A DNA stretch of 64,000 nucleotides, from NCBI RefSeq assembly GCF_021917145.1, contig NC_061082.1, forward strand, positions 19,090,413-19,154,412, read 5' to 3'. This DNA comes from Hypomesus transpacificus (taxonomy: Eukaryota; Chordata; Actinopteri; Osmeriformes; Osmeridae). Made by a program: the position numbers and the translations under genes. The notes under the pieces are model-generated. The model did no database searches. It worked only from the letters and a program-made list of their open reading frames with translations, and was not told the origin of the DNA. This document shows, piece after piece, positions 44,152 through 55,013 of the stretch (positions are counted from its first letter, which is position 1; each line of letters begins with the position of its first letter).

Positions 44152-46826
44152 GACTCTAGTCCCACCCAGCCACCCTCTGTCTGCTGAGACCCTGGTCCCA
44201 CCCAGCCACCCTCTGTCTGCTGAGACCCTGGTCCCAGCCAGCCTCTGTCTGCTGAGACCCTGGTCCCAGCCTCACCCCCCCCTCGCCCAAGACAGCGCTT
44301 CTTTAGCCCGGGCCAGCTCCCGTTTCACACAGTACATCCATGCCATCCACTTTACACAAGTCAATACGTGCGCACAAACCATTCATTCATGAGGGGTGTG
44401 TCTGCTATGGCCACAGACATGGTGGAGCTTGTTCTTGTGTTGATTCAAGGTGTGATTCAGACCACTGAATTGTCTTTCTCCCACTAAATAACAACTCAGC
44501 CAATCAATCTTGTTTATATGAATTATACTGTACTTGCTTTTACATAGTTTAATGTTTTCCACAATTGCAGCAACCCTTTTGACACCACAGTTGCCATAAC
44601 ATTTATGATGGCATGTTAGGCATGTGACCAAAACCAGAAGCGACCATGTTTTTACCACTATAAAGCTGCACAAGCAATGCTTTTTGTCTTTAAGTTACCA
44701 AGTAGTATGTAGGTGGAAGATAGGTGCACAAGTGGAATGACTTCAGTAATGCATTTGACGTGTTTTATTCTATTCTTTGCTTGTGTAACTTACCTGTGGC
44801 CATGTACAGATATTTTCTTGCAGGAACATTGTACAGTTATTGAGATAAAAGCACTATTATCGTCTTTTAAGCTTCAAAGGGTGACAAGGTTTTACATGTA
44901 TAAATACAGTTTTATACATACAGTATGCCTATTAACTGCATAACTTTTTAAAATGGAATTAATGATTAAAGTCCATCATTTAATACTTTATACTTTTTCT
45001 ACTAAGTAGAATAGCCTCTAGAATGAGAACATTTTTGCTAAATGAAAGGCAAAACAAATCAAGTAATGACGAGGAGAATGCTGCTGATCTTGTCTCCAAC
45101 TGTGCCTGTGCTTTGAGAATGGATGATTTACTGCTCTGTGGTCCAATTGAACCAACAATTTTCATGCACTGCTGAATGGTACCAAGATGTTGACTGTTAT
45201 TCTACGCAGCACGCGTTCCACACATGGTGGGGTGTCTGGGTTCATGGGGAATGAGATGTGCCTATGACAAATGAACCTGTTCAACTGTTGACTTAATCTC
45301 GTGTTTTGTGTCAGGATGCATGCTAAGCTTCCTGTCTCAATAGGATTTGTCTTGATCCGTGCATGATTCAATGTCTCATTGATTAAAACTGCAGGTAAGA
45401 ACAGACTTGTTAGAATTCTTCCATGTGTTCAATCAGAAAGTACACGGCTGTAATGGTCCTATTCTTGGTACACAATGACAATGCAGCATAAATAAACAAA
45501 AACAAATGAGGTGTTCGTGGTGCTTGTTATGGTTCTAGTGTAAGTAGCACTGACTAACACCGACACAAATCACCAAAGGAAAAACGAGATTAGAAATGTA
45601 CTACTCAGCTTAACACAGCAACTATCCCCAAGGGTTCATGTTCTCATTTCATTTATTTAAATAAGGAATCCCATATAACCATAGCCTGACGTTGTCATAC
45701 TCATAATTCTAGTCAGAATATGAGTCTGAGAACTCTCCGTTGGGCTTTGACTACGAGGCGTGTTTCAAACGAGCCTGGAAAACAAATGCCTCTTCGCTCA
45801 ATTGGATAGATCTACAACCAATCAGAGCAACAGAGTTTAAACAGAAATTAAACTTTTACCGATTCCCGTAGGAAGGACGGCAAAAACATATTTTCCATCG
45901 ACAAATGCCTTGATTGCGTCTCTCTATTCCTCTTTCAAATTAATGCGCTGTAGATGTCTTCTAAAACAGACTTGATGGCAGAATCATAACATCCCAGATC
46001 TCCAGCGGTAGCCATGTTTGTTCAAAACAAATTCAACTTAAGCCTCTTGTGTCGTGGGTGATTACGTTACTGTTGATCATCTGTCCATCATCGTATAAAG
46101 CCCGCCCTGTCAATTTAATTGGTTCGCCCAGATTCTGGTTTTCTGTAGTTGGTCCCCAATACGAGACCCTCCAGACCCAACTTCCCGACCAAATTTTTTT
46201 GGGGGCGGGGAGAAGTTGGGCTGGCAGCCAGGCTAATATAACCAGACAGAGACTGAACAATGCCTCAGGATTCACACGCCACCTCAACAGGTGTCTAAAG
46301 CAAACATTTCAATCTGTAACAATCACTTTATTGTTCAAAAACTGTGTCACATTACCTAACACGTTATTGTCTTGTTTTCTGCTAAAGAAAATACAACAGG
46401 TATGATCATGGCAACGGTGTTTATAACCACAACAATTAATTCTACTTGTGCTTTCCGTTTGTACTGAATAAACAAACTTCTTTAGCAACAGTTGAAACTA
46501 AGCAGTCCTTGCCTATCATACAACTACCAGGAAACAAATGTTCCTTCTTGGCTTTAATACACATTATAATACTTTGATATATCCAAAAAAGTGCTTATTC
46601 TAGCTGTTAAAGAATTATATTCTTCAATTCAGCTAAGTGTATTCTTCACATTATTTAGCTTGGCGCAACAACTTGGAGCTGAAACTTCAGACACTGTTTC
46701 TACGAGGGGCAAAGGATTGACAGAACGCCTCAGTGCCTATAACATCATCCACACAAAATCCAAACAGAAACCCCAAACCATTCATGACATCTGATGTGTG
46801 TAAACCAGCCCTCCAGCCCTCTGGGT
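44152..46826. other. Convergent 3' flanks of ppp1r9al and pdk1
   Basis: The two genes end facing each other across about 2.7 kb. On the plus strand a candidate AATAAA lies at 45491. On the minus strand an ATTAAA (46553-46558) and an AATAAA (46327-46332) lie after the pdk1 stop. A 554-bp transposon sits between. Near 44165-44275 there are four units of CTCTGTCTGCTGAGACCCTGG. Confidence 0.75.
45682..46235. mobile_element. Non-autonomous DNA transposon, 554 bp, with target-site duplication
   Basis: The ends TAGCCTG and CAGGCTA form short terminal inverted repeats, and the interior has no coding capacity. Identical 9-bp direct repeats ATATAACCA flank it (45673-45681 and 46236-46244). The target-site length (8 bp plus a chance base, or 9 bp) fits an hAT-like or Mutator-like element. 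The family cannot be named from here. Confidence 0.8.
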
Positions 46827-48602
46827 CTAGAAGCTCCTGAAGGTGGTCATGTCTTTGGGCTCCTTGCTGGGCACGCACCAGTCGTCTGCCTCCTGGAGGG
46901 TCTTGTAGTGCTTCCACGCTGACTTGTTGTAAACAGGAAGTCTCTCGATGGACTCCGTGGATAATGCCTGCTCAATATTATGAGGTAGCACCACAAAAAA
47001 ACACATATAATTTAATTATTCCCAATGTTCTTGTTTCTCCACGTAAAGCCATACAGTGTTTTTATCTATTTTAATATCTCACCCGGATATAAATGATGGC
47101 ATCGGTGCCGTAGCCCTCCAGTGAGTACAGCTTTAGGTCTCCTTGAAAGTACCTGGCATACAGCCGGGAGATGGGCAGGCCGTAACCAAAACCAGCCTGA
47201 GGACAGCAGCACATTCAGCCCATGAAGATAAAGACGATGAGGCTAAAGATCTTAAGGCTGTGGGATGTGCAGTGACAGGGGTTCTGGGTGGTGTGTGTGT
47301 GCAGTGACAGGGGTTCTGGGTGGTGTGTGTGTGCAGTGACAGGGGTTCTGGGTGGTGTGTGTGTGCAGTGACAGGGGTTCTGGGTGGTGTGTGTGTGCAG
47401 TGACAGGGGTTCTGGGTGGTGTGTGTGTGCAATGACAGGGGTTCTGGGTGGTGTGTGTGGGCAGTGACAGGGGTTCTGGGTGGTGTGTGTGCGCAGTGAC
47501 AGGGGTTCTGGGTGGTGTGTGTGTGCAGTGACAGGGGTTCTGGGTGGTGTGTGTGGGCAGTGACAGGGTTCTGGGTGGTGTGTGTGTGCAGTGACAGGGG
47601 TTCTGGGTGGTGTGTGTGTGCAGTGACAGGGGTTCTGGGTGGTGTGTGTGTGTGCAGTGACAGGGGTTCTGGGTGGTGTGTGTGTGCAGTGACAGGGGTT
47701 CTGGGTGGTGTGTGTGGGCTGTGACAGGGGTTCTGGGTGGTGTGTGTGGGCAGTGACAGGGTTCTGGGTGGTGTGTGTGTGCAGTGACAGGGGTTCTGGG
47801 TGGTGTGTGTCTGCAGTGACAGGGGTTCTGGGTGGTGTGTGTGTGCAGTGACAGGGGTTCTGGGTGGTGTGTGTGTGCAGTGACAGGAAGACCTACCAGA
47901 GGGGTGGCTCTGGAAGGTTCCATGCTGGGCCGGGGAGCGGTGGAGTAGGTGTAGGTGAACAGCCGGTCGATCTTCCGCAGTGGGACGCCTCCTCCTCGAT
48001 CGCTGACCTGGGGGAGGACAACAGACAGCTGACCTTTGACCCTGAGGGTGGAAGCAGGGAGGGGGGGGTGGGGGGGGAGCAGTGTGGCGCAGCAGCGCTC
48101 TACCTTGACGGTCAGGTCTTCAGACCCCAGGGCGACCTGGGCAAGGACAGGAGGATATTCCATAGCATCTCCATACATCTCCATAGTGGCTCTCATGGCG
48201 TTCTACAGAAAAAAAGAAAGACAAATCCTTTCCTATTCCCTTTACTCTATGCAGCAAATGAATGGGTAACTAACCTCACTGGACAGTTTATGTAAAGCCT
48301 CCGTTGGTAATAGGGAAAGAGATGTCAAACGCATGTACCTTGAAGAGTTCGAACACCATGTGGTAGAGATGAGAGGGCACGTACACCACAGTTACAGGCT
48401 TGCCATCGTCTTTCACTGGCAGAACCAAATCAGAAAGACCGTCAGAAAATCTACAACCACTTAGTCATATTCTATTTATTTTATTTTTGTATTAAAGTAT
48501 GAGCGATGAAATCTAAATGGTCACCATTAAATTCCTCCAGCATCAACTCTGGGGAGTTCATGTAATACCGGTCGCATAGGTTTCTGGCGTTCTGGTAAGC
48601 GT
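46827..48602 (-). CDS. pdk1: pdk1 C-terminal exons: GHKL-type ATP-binding domain
   Basis: Six exons encode the GHKL-type ATP-binding domain: [20 protein letters not shown] (N-box Glu and Asn present), [20 protein letters not shown] (Asp of the G1 box), [20 protein letters not shown] (ATP lid) and [20 protein letters not shown]. The DW dimer-swap motif is in EADDWCVPS. Stop TAG is at 46827-46829. The intron 47197-47896 is largely a 32-bp minisatellite. Confidence 0.95.
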
Positions 48603-50771
48603 CTATGGAAGAGAAGGAAAACTGTCGATGTTAGAGCCAGCAACACTGCAGTAATCACCGCACGGTTCTCACAGCCTCTGAAACATCTAATTCAAGGACT
48701 TCACAGACCCAATTCCCTCAAATTCAAGAACCCAACACAGCATAGTTTGATAAAGGTTATTACAGTTATAACGCTGAGAATTTTTATAATGAAAACTAGC
48801 AGACTTAACAGGAGGCCCACAGATAACAGTTAAAAAGAGAGAGAGGCTTGAATGTGTGAACACTTCTTCATTGTGTCGTGTCACAGTGATGACAGACTCT
48901 GGTCTCTTTCCAAACGTGCAGCACAGCACTTCAATGTATATTACTGCACAAAATACATCAAGTCAAGCCCTTTCTGTAACCCATGTTTATATGTCCGTTT
49001 CCCAAAACTTTGAAAGGCCTTGTTATGTTTTTTTTCCTTTTCTCAAATTCACAAACTTTCAAGGATTTGAAGGAGCCATTGGTGCCCTGCCAAGGGAACA
49101 CCCCATTGGATGAGAAGCAGGAACAGATCTCACTCACCCTTCACCACTTCAGTGACACAGCAGTGAGGGTCAATGCTCCCAATCTGTTTAGGATGAGCTG
49201 GGTTCACCTTCACGTTCCCTCCAAAGAGCAGGGCTACAAAGACGGGTACACACACACACGTTGAAATGATAGAAGATGACTGACAACATTAGGAGTTGTA
49301 ATGTTAGCATATGGTTTAAGTTACAATGCTCTCATGTCTACTTTAATCTAGGCTAACAGCTGAACCACATCTTGGCCCTTGACAATAAGTGAGAACTTTA
49401 ACAGATGTGGCATAATGCTCACTGTGCTGGTTAAGAAGCATCCTGATGGATATTCTGCTCATGTAGAATCGATCCAGGAAATACTGGACGTTCTGGCTCA
49501 CGATGGGGTCGGTCCCATAAGCCTCTTTGTATTCCACCACCCCCTGGGCCATGGTGGGGATGACGTCATTGTGTCGGTTGCGAATCCTGATCACAGCATC
49601 AGTGAAGCTGCAATTGAGACCCAGTGAGCAACGTATGCAGGAATGGGTGGTCATCAAAACATAACCGATATTTTACAGAGCCCGTGAATCAACTTACTCA
49701 TATGTGACTTTCTCGTCGTTAATGTTTCTGTCCTTGAACTCGATAATTTCCTCAAGACTTTGCAGATACCTAAAACCAAAACAAAAGAAAGAAAAAGAAA
49801 GTTAGAGTGCCCTGAGGGGTTGTTTCACTTTACAAACATGACACTTAAATCCCTCAAGAGAGTTGAAGACGGCACCAGCTTGTGTACTCACCAACTCTGG
49901 ACCAACTTGACCGATGGGGTCCTCAACAAATTGTCAGGCAACAAGCTAATTTCCTTCATTATGTTGGCCAGCCTTACAGGCAACTCTTGTCTGAGAAACA
50001 CGAATGATGTTTTCTCACATGCATTTTCAGAACCTAGAAACATACACAAATTTGCTTAATGTAAGTCACTTTTTCTTCAGAAGGAACAACCATCTAGACC
50101 AGTGGTTCCCAACCCTGGTCCTCGGGACCCCCTGTCTTGCATGTTTTAGATGTTTCCCTGCTCCAATACACCTGCTCCAAATGAATGATCGTTATCAGGC
50201 TTCTGCTGAGCTTGATCATGATCCATTCATTTGAATCAGGTGTGTTGGAGCAGTGAAACATCTAAAACATGCAGGACAGTGGGTCCCTGAGGATCAGGAT
50301 TTGATACCCTGATCTCGACTATCGGTTTTCAAACTGGGGCATGCAAACTTTCTTCGGGGGGTATGCGACAAAAAAATCCGTAATGGCGCACAATGCATTG
50401 TATTTATTATAATTTGGCGGTTTCCTATATGTTTAATCTCTTTTTTTCTATAACTTTACATGCGTTGATGTTTCAATTGCGTGCTGATATTGTACCACAT
50501 ATATATATAGGCCTATTTTATTATAGAATTACTATAATATGACTATATCAGATGGGGGTACGTGGTGGACTATATTATTTAAAATGGGGTACGCAGATTA
50601 TAACATTTGAAAACCCCAAGACTAACAGATTCGCTTTCTAAAGTGCCCATTGTTACACTTACCGAAATCCAAGAACTGTTTCATTGAGAGGGGTGATGGT
50701 GAGAATCTGGAGTAATAATCGATGTGTTTTGCGATGGAGACGTTGCTCATCAGTGTCCTTAAAAGTCTCAT
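46827..50771 (-). CDS. pdk1: Pyruvate dehydrogenase kinase 1, mitochondrial, complete
   Basis: PDK phosphorylates and inhibits pyruvate dehydrogenase E1-alpha in the mitochondrial matrix. Eleven exons (50771-50663, 50033-49892, 49769-49698, 49607-49423, 49233-49138, 48602-48525, 48415-48339, 48202-48104, 48007-47897, 47196-47083, 46967-46827) join in phase to 407 codons plus stop, the usual family length. Motifs are [56 protein letters not shown]-box [13 protein letters not shown]1 box DRGGGVPL, G2 box [13 protein letters not shown], and the C-terminal [19 protein letters not shown]. The C-terminus and synteny with itga6 favour PDK1 over PDK2/3/4. The N-terminal leader [20 protein letters not shown] is short compared with mammalian PDK1, so the start was chosen as the in-frame ATG nearest the conserved block. 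Confidence 0.95.
47262..47885. repeat. 32-bp minisatellite in a pdk1 intron, about 19 copies
   Basis: Units read GCAGTGACAGGGGTTCTGGG followed by TGGTGTGTGTGT, 32 bp with small GT-number variants. The array fills most of the 700-bp intron between the 47897 and 47196 exon borders. Confidence 0.96.
49138..50771 (-). CDS. pdk1: pdk1 N-terminal exons: leader and regulatory helical domain
   Basis: The first five exons encode the leader and the four-helix regulatory domain that binds the lipoyl domain of E2. The start codon is at 50771-50769. Exon 2 encodes [20 protein letters not shown], exon 4 [20 protein letters not shown], and exon 5 [20 protein letters not shown]. Confidence 0.94.
50100..50311. 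mobile_element. hAT-like MITE, 212 bp, second copy
   Basis: Same palindromic family and same length as 22756-22967. It starts CAGTGGTTCCCAACCCTGGT and shares GTTTTAGATGTTTCCCTGCT and ATTCATTTGAATCAGGTGTG. Flanking octamers ATCTAGAC (50092-50099) and ATCTCGAC (50312-50319) match at seven of eight positions. It lies in pdk1 intron 1. Confidence 0.88.
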
Positions 50772-51581
50772 TTTGACTGATCCGGGTCTTATGTTCGTCC
50801 GGTTTGTTGATAGCTGGCTAGCTAGAACTGAATTGTAGATTAAACTAATAAGAGCCCACAGACGAGCTGCCGGCTGACCATAGCTAACAAGCTATAAGAA
50901 TGCAAAGCGAAATCTTACCATGGTCATTAACATTAGCTGGCCAGCTAATTTTGCAGTAACACAACCTGTTTTATTGGGGTCAACAATTTAAGAGGTCTCC
51001 CCAAGTCTGGGTCAAAACACTGATCATTGACAGTCTATCTTTGTCCTCATTGGCCCAAGGCCCTTAGTTTGTCACTTGCGTCACTTGTAGTAAAAGTGTT
51101 TGGTCCCGCCTTTTCAGCCTCATGGCCCCGGAAGGAAAATCAAATGTTTTTATTTTATTGTTTTAGTAAATATCACGATTCCGTGTAAAAAACATAACGA
51201 TTATAAAACTTACATTCATGGCGTTGTTATATACTTGATTAAATTACTTGAGAACGTTAGAATTGTTGGGTTCAAGAGAGAGCGTACGTGATCGTTTGGA
51301 CTACAAATCCCATTTCTAGGAATGGGTGAACGATGCCTGATCTATCACGCATGTACACGTTCTAACCGGATGTAATTGCTACGTATTTGCCAGTAGCTCG
51401 TAGCTTTGCTAACGTCGATAAAACCAAAAGAGCAGAAGAACAAGAAGAACAAGAAAACAACCAAGATAAAAGAATAATACCTGGAACTACCAGCTGAACT
51501 CCAGCGTGATTTACGGCAAGTTGGGCTCGCTAGACGGCCAGTACAGTCAATTTACGTTTTTTTGTTTACACATCAGGCAAA
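50772..51581. promoter_or_regulatory. Divergent pdk1 / ppil2 intergenic promoter region
   Basis: The two start codons are 810 bp apart and face away from each other. No clear TATA box is seen. Just before the ppil2 ATG, the sequence TTTTTTTGTTTACACATCAG (51557-51576) resembles a 3' splice site, so ppil2 may have an untranslated first exon with an intron, but no strong donor was identified. Confidence 0.5.
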
Positions 51582-53162
51582 ATGGGGAAGCGACAACACC
51601 AGAAAGATAAAATGTACATAACATGTGCGGAGTATACCCATTTCTATGGTGGGAAAAGACCAGATATACCGCAGGGGAACTTCAGGCGTCTTCCATTTGA
51701 CCACTGTAGCTTGTCCCTTCAGCCGTTTGAATACCCAATGTGCACACCAGAGGGAATCGTCTTTGACTTGCTGAGCATCGTTCCCTGGATTAAAAAGTAT
51801 GGTACAAATCCTATCTCTGGCGAGAAATTGGAAGCCAAGTCCCTAATCAAGCTTCATTTCAGCAAAAACAACGATGGGAAATATCATTGCCCAGTCCTGT
51901 ACACTGTCTTCACAAACAATTCCCATATTGTTACCAACAAGGTCACCGGCAATGTTTTCTCAAATGAGGCGGTGGAGCAGCTGAACATCAAAACCAAGAG
52001 TTACAGAGATCTCTTAACGGATGAGCCATTTACCCGTCAGGACCTTATCACTCTGCAGGACCCCACAAACCTGGACAAGTTCAACGTGTCCGACTTTTTC
52101 CACGTCAAAAACAACTTGAAAGTTCTCGACCCAGATGAAGAGAAAGCCAAGCTGGACCCTGCCTATCACCTTAAAACAACCAATCTGGAGACCCAAGAAA
52201 CACTGGCAGAGCTCTACAAAGAGTACAAGGGAGACAAACTTCTGGCGTCCACCATGAAAGAGCCCGTAGCCAAGAAGACGGACAAGCTGAACGCTGCTCA
52301 CTACTCGACCGGCAGAGTGTCGGCCTCCTTTACGTCCACAGCCATGGCCCCCGCCACCGTCCACGAAGCCGACGCCATCACAGAAGACACCGTGCGTTAC
52401 CAGTACGTCAAGAAGAAAGGCTACGTCCGCCTGCACACCAACAAGGGCGACCTTAACCTCGAGCTGCACTGCGACAAGGTCCCTAAAGCAGGGGAGAACT
52501 TCATCCGCTTGTGCAAGAAGGGCTACTACGACGGAACGGTGTTCCACCGGTCCATCAGGAACTTCATGGTTCAAGGGGGCGACCCGACCGGCACGGGGAC
52601 GGGAGGGGAGTCGTATTGGGGGCGACCCTTTAGAGATGAGTTCAAGCCCAACCTCTCCCACACGGGTCGAGGGGTGCTCAGCATGGCCAACTCGGGGCCC
52701 AACACCAACAAGTCCCAGTTCTTCATCACCTTCCGGTCGTGCGCCTACCTGGACAGGAAACACACGGTGTTCGGGAGGGTCGTGGGCGGCTTCGAGGCCC
52801 TCTCGGCCATCGAGAGGGTGGAGAGCGACCCCAAGACGGACAAGCCCCACTCGGAGATCAAGATCATCACCGCCACCGTGTTCGTCAACCCCTACGAAGA
52901 GGCCGACGCCCAGATCGCGGCGGAGCGCGAGCAGGAGCTCCAGAAGCAGGAGGAGGAGCGACGGCAGACGGACGCCTCTCTGAAGAAGCCCAAAGCAGAA
53001 CAGGCCCCCCAGACTTTCAAGCCTGGCGTGGGGAAGTACATCAACCCTGCAGCAGCAACCAAGCGCTCAGCTCCAGCCAACGACAGTGGACCATCTACCA
53101 GCGGAGTGACCGCTAAGAAACCTAAAGGCAAAACTGGCTTGGGAGACTTCAGCTCTTGGTAG
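51582..53162 (+). CDS. ppil2: Peptidyl-prolyl isomerase-like 2 (U-box cyclophilin), intronless
   Basis: PPIL2 (CYC4/Cyp60) is a nuclear protein with a U-box and a cyclophilin domain, linked to the spliceosome and to ubiquitin ligation. One uninterrupted ORF of 526 codons covers the whole protein. The start MGKRQHQKDKMYITCAEYTH and the end KTGLGDFSSW match known PPIL2 termini. The U-box lies at about 38-105 (PFEYPMCTPEGIVFDLLSIV). The cyclophilin domain lies at about 280-435, with VFHRSIRNFMVQGGDPTGTG, SMANSGPNTNKSQFFITFRS and AYLDRKHTVFGRVVGG. Catalytic Arg (FHRS) and Phe/Gln (NFMVQGG) are present. The usual active-site Trp is Tyr (AYLD), as known for PPIL2. AATAAA signals lie at 53406-53430. 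Human PPIL2 has many introns, so this looks like a functional retrogene. Confidence 0.96.
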   Translation: MGKRQHQKDKMYITCAEYTHFYGGKRPDIPQGNFRRLPFDHCSLSLQPFEYPMCTPEGIVFDLLSIVPWIKKYGTNPISGEKLEAKSLIKLHFSKNNDGKYHCPVLYTVFTNNSHIVTNKVTGNVFSNEAVEQLNIKTKSYRDLLTDEPFTRQDLITLQDPTNLDKFNVSDFFHVKNNLKVLDPDEEKAKLDPAYHLKTTNLETQETLAELYKEYKGDKLLASTMKEPVAKKTDKLNAAHYSTGRVSASFTSTAMAPATVHEADAITEDTVRYQYVKKKGYVRLHTNKGDLNLELHCDKVPKAGENFIRLCKKGYYDGTVFHRSIRNFMVQGGDPTGTGTGGESYWGRPFRDEFKPNLSHTGRGVLSMANSGPNTNKSQFFITFRSCAYLDRKHTVFGRVVGGFEALSAIERVESDPKTDKPHSEIKIITATVFVNPYEEADAQIAAEREQELQKQEEERRQTDASLKKPKAEQAPQTFKPGVGKYINPAAATKRSAPANDSGPSTSGVTAKKPKGKTGLGDFSSW

Positions 53163-54848
53163 CACAGCCACAGTTTACCTAGGCCAGTATAACCCCCTTT
53201 TATTTTACTTTAATTTCAACCATCTATCTACCTATCCTTCCCTTGGCCCCAAATATGACTATTCTTGTGTATTTTAAACATTTGCTTCTAAGTTTTGTCA
53301 CTAGGTTATAGAGCCGTCTTCAGACGGTAAATCTTTTATTTTGTAAAATAATTCCAATTCTCAGCTTCGATGGATGATATTGTACTTTCGTAAATTCAAC
53401 ATTCATAATAAAATAAAATCATTCTCAATAAAAGTTGTTTGGAATGAATATCAGTTGCAGTAGGCAAATCAAAGACAATGCATTAAGAGAAGGTGATGTT
53501 ACTTATATAGAAATAACGAAATACGAAGTCATTAAGAATGTGTACTCTTTATTGCATTTTCACCAGTTGCATCTGTCGAGATGTACATATTATGTTGGAA
53601 ATGTTCTTCAGATCAACATCACCTTAGTCTTTGTACAGATTTTCCCTTTTAGAATGATTGGCCTCAGTGTTGTTAGACGATATAGGGCAACAGTTTGACC
53701 GATGCAGTTACCACAAACACATGAAAAGCCTTAAATGTAAACAAAATTGTACCTGAAGTCAAAAATTAAGATTTTCTATCAGCATCCATCACATTTTTAT
53801 TACAATGCATATTACAGTAGTCAACGCATTTTGTATAACAACATTTCTTTATGATTGTTGAGTGGAGTTCTAACATTCAAGTCTTGAATGAATATTAACG
53901 TTCAACACAGAATACAGTCAAATGGGATGTCAAGCATGTTCTAATCCAATGTTTCAGAAATAAAAGCAGCAATAAAACGAACTGCTCCGTAGCCATGGCA
54001 TTGGCTTAATCCAAATATATATCACAGTATTTACCAGAAGAATTTTTTTTACATGGATTTATGGATTAGGTTATGTTTGAGTCAAACGCTTTCTTAAAAT
54101 TGCAAACCTAGAGAGAACAACCAGCGGTGAGTCATTCCACTGTGTTGTCTGTACATTGATGACAACTACCTAAACAGCAGAAAAAAATCTTTGGCCAAAT
54201 ACATTGATTACAATTTAACATGTACTGATAACAAATAAATATACAGTGTGCCACATTATTTTCATATATACAAAACATTCCAGTCAACAGCCTACTGTAA
54301 TTGTAGTAATGAGACAAACTAGACATCAATTGGGCAAAATGAAAGATTTATGTAAGTAAGTATGTAAGTACTTAAAGTATGTAAATACTTTATGTAAGTA
54401 TTTCAGTGTATTCTCTGTATGAATAACTGTTCCAGTTCCTGACCTTGACAAGAAGGTAAGTTAACGTCCTCACCAAGTGGGGTGCCCCTGTTGCTCATCA
54501 GGTAGTATGAGTACCATACAGGCTTATGGCCTTAACACAGCAGCCTGGGTTCAATTCCAGCTTGTGCCGTTTCTGCATGTCTTCCCCGCTCACCTACATT
54601 TCCTGTCTATTATCTAGCTATCTCTGCCAAAAAAAGAACACAAATATTAATAATGTCATTTTTTTAAGAATAGTATTTCAACAAATGTTTCTCAGCCACT
54701 GAGATCGAAGAGAACTCTTGAAGCATATTTTATTTCTTAAATGCAGTCCAGATGTAGGTGAAGTTGTGTGTAAAAAAAAAGGAACAAGACCTGACTAAAT
54801 ATATAAAAAAATAAAGGGTTTGTGTCCCCAAAAGTCATGACGTTCACA
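53163..54848. other. Convergent 3' flanks of ppil2 and itga6
   Basis: AT-rich DNA holding the 3' UTRs of both genes. For ppil2, clustered AATAAA signals lie between 53406 and 53431. For itga6 (minus strand), AATAAA complements lie at about 54729-54734 and 53793-53798. No ORF of note. Confidence 0.7.
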
Positions 54849-55013
54849 TCAGGAATAGCTGTCATTTTCACTCCAGGTTGTCATCCATGGTTTCCTCTCA
54901 AAAGAATTCAGCTTGACTTTTCCATCTTTAAAATGGCGCGCCTCTTTTCGAATCCGTACTGCGTTGTATCTCGGAACGCTGTTGCCATGTTTGGAGCGTT
55001 TGAAAAATCCACA
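54849..55013 (-). CDS. itga6: itga6 A-type cytoplasmic tail exon
   Basis: Acceptor TTTGCCTTTTTCAG, then [40 protein letters not shown] and [14 protein letters not shown] with TGA at 54849-54851. This is the alpha-6A tail (mammalian RYDDSVPRYHAVRIRKEERE ... SYS), ending in the SYS-type sequence known as a PDZ ligand. It is the most distal exon of the gene here and probably carries the 3' UTR. Confidence 0.94.
   Translation of the reverse strand, partial: CGFFKRSKHGNSVPRYNAVRIRKEARHFKDGKVKLNSFERKPWMTTWSENDSYS

Noticed and set aside
52014..52850. 278-codon antisense open frame
   Set aside because: It is the exact antisense of the conserved PPIL2 coding region. GC-rich codons leave the opposite strand open.
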